DNA from: Microcebus murinus
Lineage: Eukaryota > Chordata > Mammalia > Primates > Cheirogaleidae
Length of the DNA: 64,000 bases
Assembly: GCF_040939455.1 (NCBI RefSeq)
Contig: NC_134116.1
Location: 74,107,900-74,171,899 of the forward strand
Direction of reading: 5' to 3'
Both the position numbers and the translations under genes were made by a program. The notes beneath the pieces were generated by a model. That model was not told the origin of the DNA. It made no database searches and was given only the letters and a program-made list of their open reading frames with translations. Numbering within the stretch: position 1 is the stretch's first letter; the number at the start of each line of letters is the position of its first letter. Shown here piece after piece: positions 63,783 to 64,000 of the stretch.

Positions 63783-64000
63783 GGAGTAGAGCGAGCAGGA
63801 GATGGTGGCCTTGGAAAGGGAGGCAACTGACACAGATCAGAGACACATAGAAGAGGCAGCATCCCCAGGACTTGAGGGGGTGCTGGCCGTAGGGAGTTAG
63901 GGAAACGGAGGAATCAATGATGACACTCAGGTTGCGGGTGCAGGCAACGCAGCTGAGCTAAAGGGAACCCAGAGTAGGTTTTAGTGATGAACAACAAGGT
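63783..64000. repeat. old L2-like LINE sequence, continuing past the window
   Basis: Together with 63340-63421 (ATGGAGGGATTTTTAATGTA, ATCATGATCATGTCATAATT), the text GGAGGAATCAATGATGACAC resembles the ancient L2-associated type. The Alu at 63437 split it. Confidence 0.35.

Overview
The window is nuclear DNA from a primate, most likely a Malagasy lemur. I count 43 Alu or Alu-derived segments (24 plus, 19 minus). About half carry a long central linker reading TAAATAGAAAGAAATTAATT, then GGCCAACTAATATATATAG, before the right arm. That linker is not found in human or other anthropoid Alus and matches what I know of lemur Alus. A short L1 3' end near 8.3 kb also looks like the lemur L1 3' UTR. The lineage call rests on these repeats and not on any gene.

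I find no intact protein-coding gene, tRNA, rRNA, CRISPR array or mobile element with intact genes. The window reads as intergenic or intronic sequence filled with retroposons. Open frames are short, and many are Alu read in antisense. The gene-like content is three retropseudogenes: a full-length Y1 RNA copy inside an Alu (4768-4878), a decayed MFAP1 mRNA copy (about 15424-17018 for the coding part) and a decayed 5'-truncated RBM22 mRNA copy (about 17985-19542). MFAP1 and RBM22 both encode spliceosome proteins, and the copies lie about 1 kb apart.

Layout. 0-9 kb: old L2, MER5A, MIR and L1 pieces, paired Alus at 1.1-1.8 kb, and a three-level nest (Alu, Alu, Y1) at 4.3-5.1 kb. 9-15 kb: Alus, a hAT relic and an old LTR. 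15.4-19.5 kb: the two mRNA retrocopies. 20-27 kb: L1 ends, a three-arm Alu, Alu monomers and a MER2. 27.5-30.7 kb: the least repeat-dense and most GC-rich part, with MIRs and a TG repeat. 31-38 kb: an L1 3' end, MER5A, old Alus and an LTR. 38-44 kb: a MaLR-type LTR broken by an Alu fragment whose tail became 24 GGAA units, and young-looking Alus. 44-52 kb: a tiny inverted L1 insertion, head-to-head Alus and a second MaLR-type LTR. 52-64 kb: a tail-to-tail L1 pair, a 42-bp tandem duplication and several Alus with perfect target duplications.

Stretches over about 300 bases where I recognise nothing beyond unique or heavily decayed sequence: 1773-2630, 2946-4275, 8373-9859, 10504-11500, 11850-12352, 13429-13840, 14366-15423, 19543-20075, 20771-21541, 22066-22857, 23221-24250, 25002-25398, 26757-27186, 31253-32454, 33669-34600, 34851-35369, 35922-36590, 36891-37439, 40441-41733, 42740-42934, 42996-43869, 44311-44643, 44789-45529, 46397-47479, 48074-48916, 50516-50734, 50806-51512, 52721-53283, 54470-55133, 58021-59335, 59838-61307 and 62371-63049.
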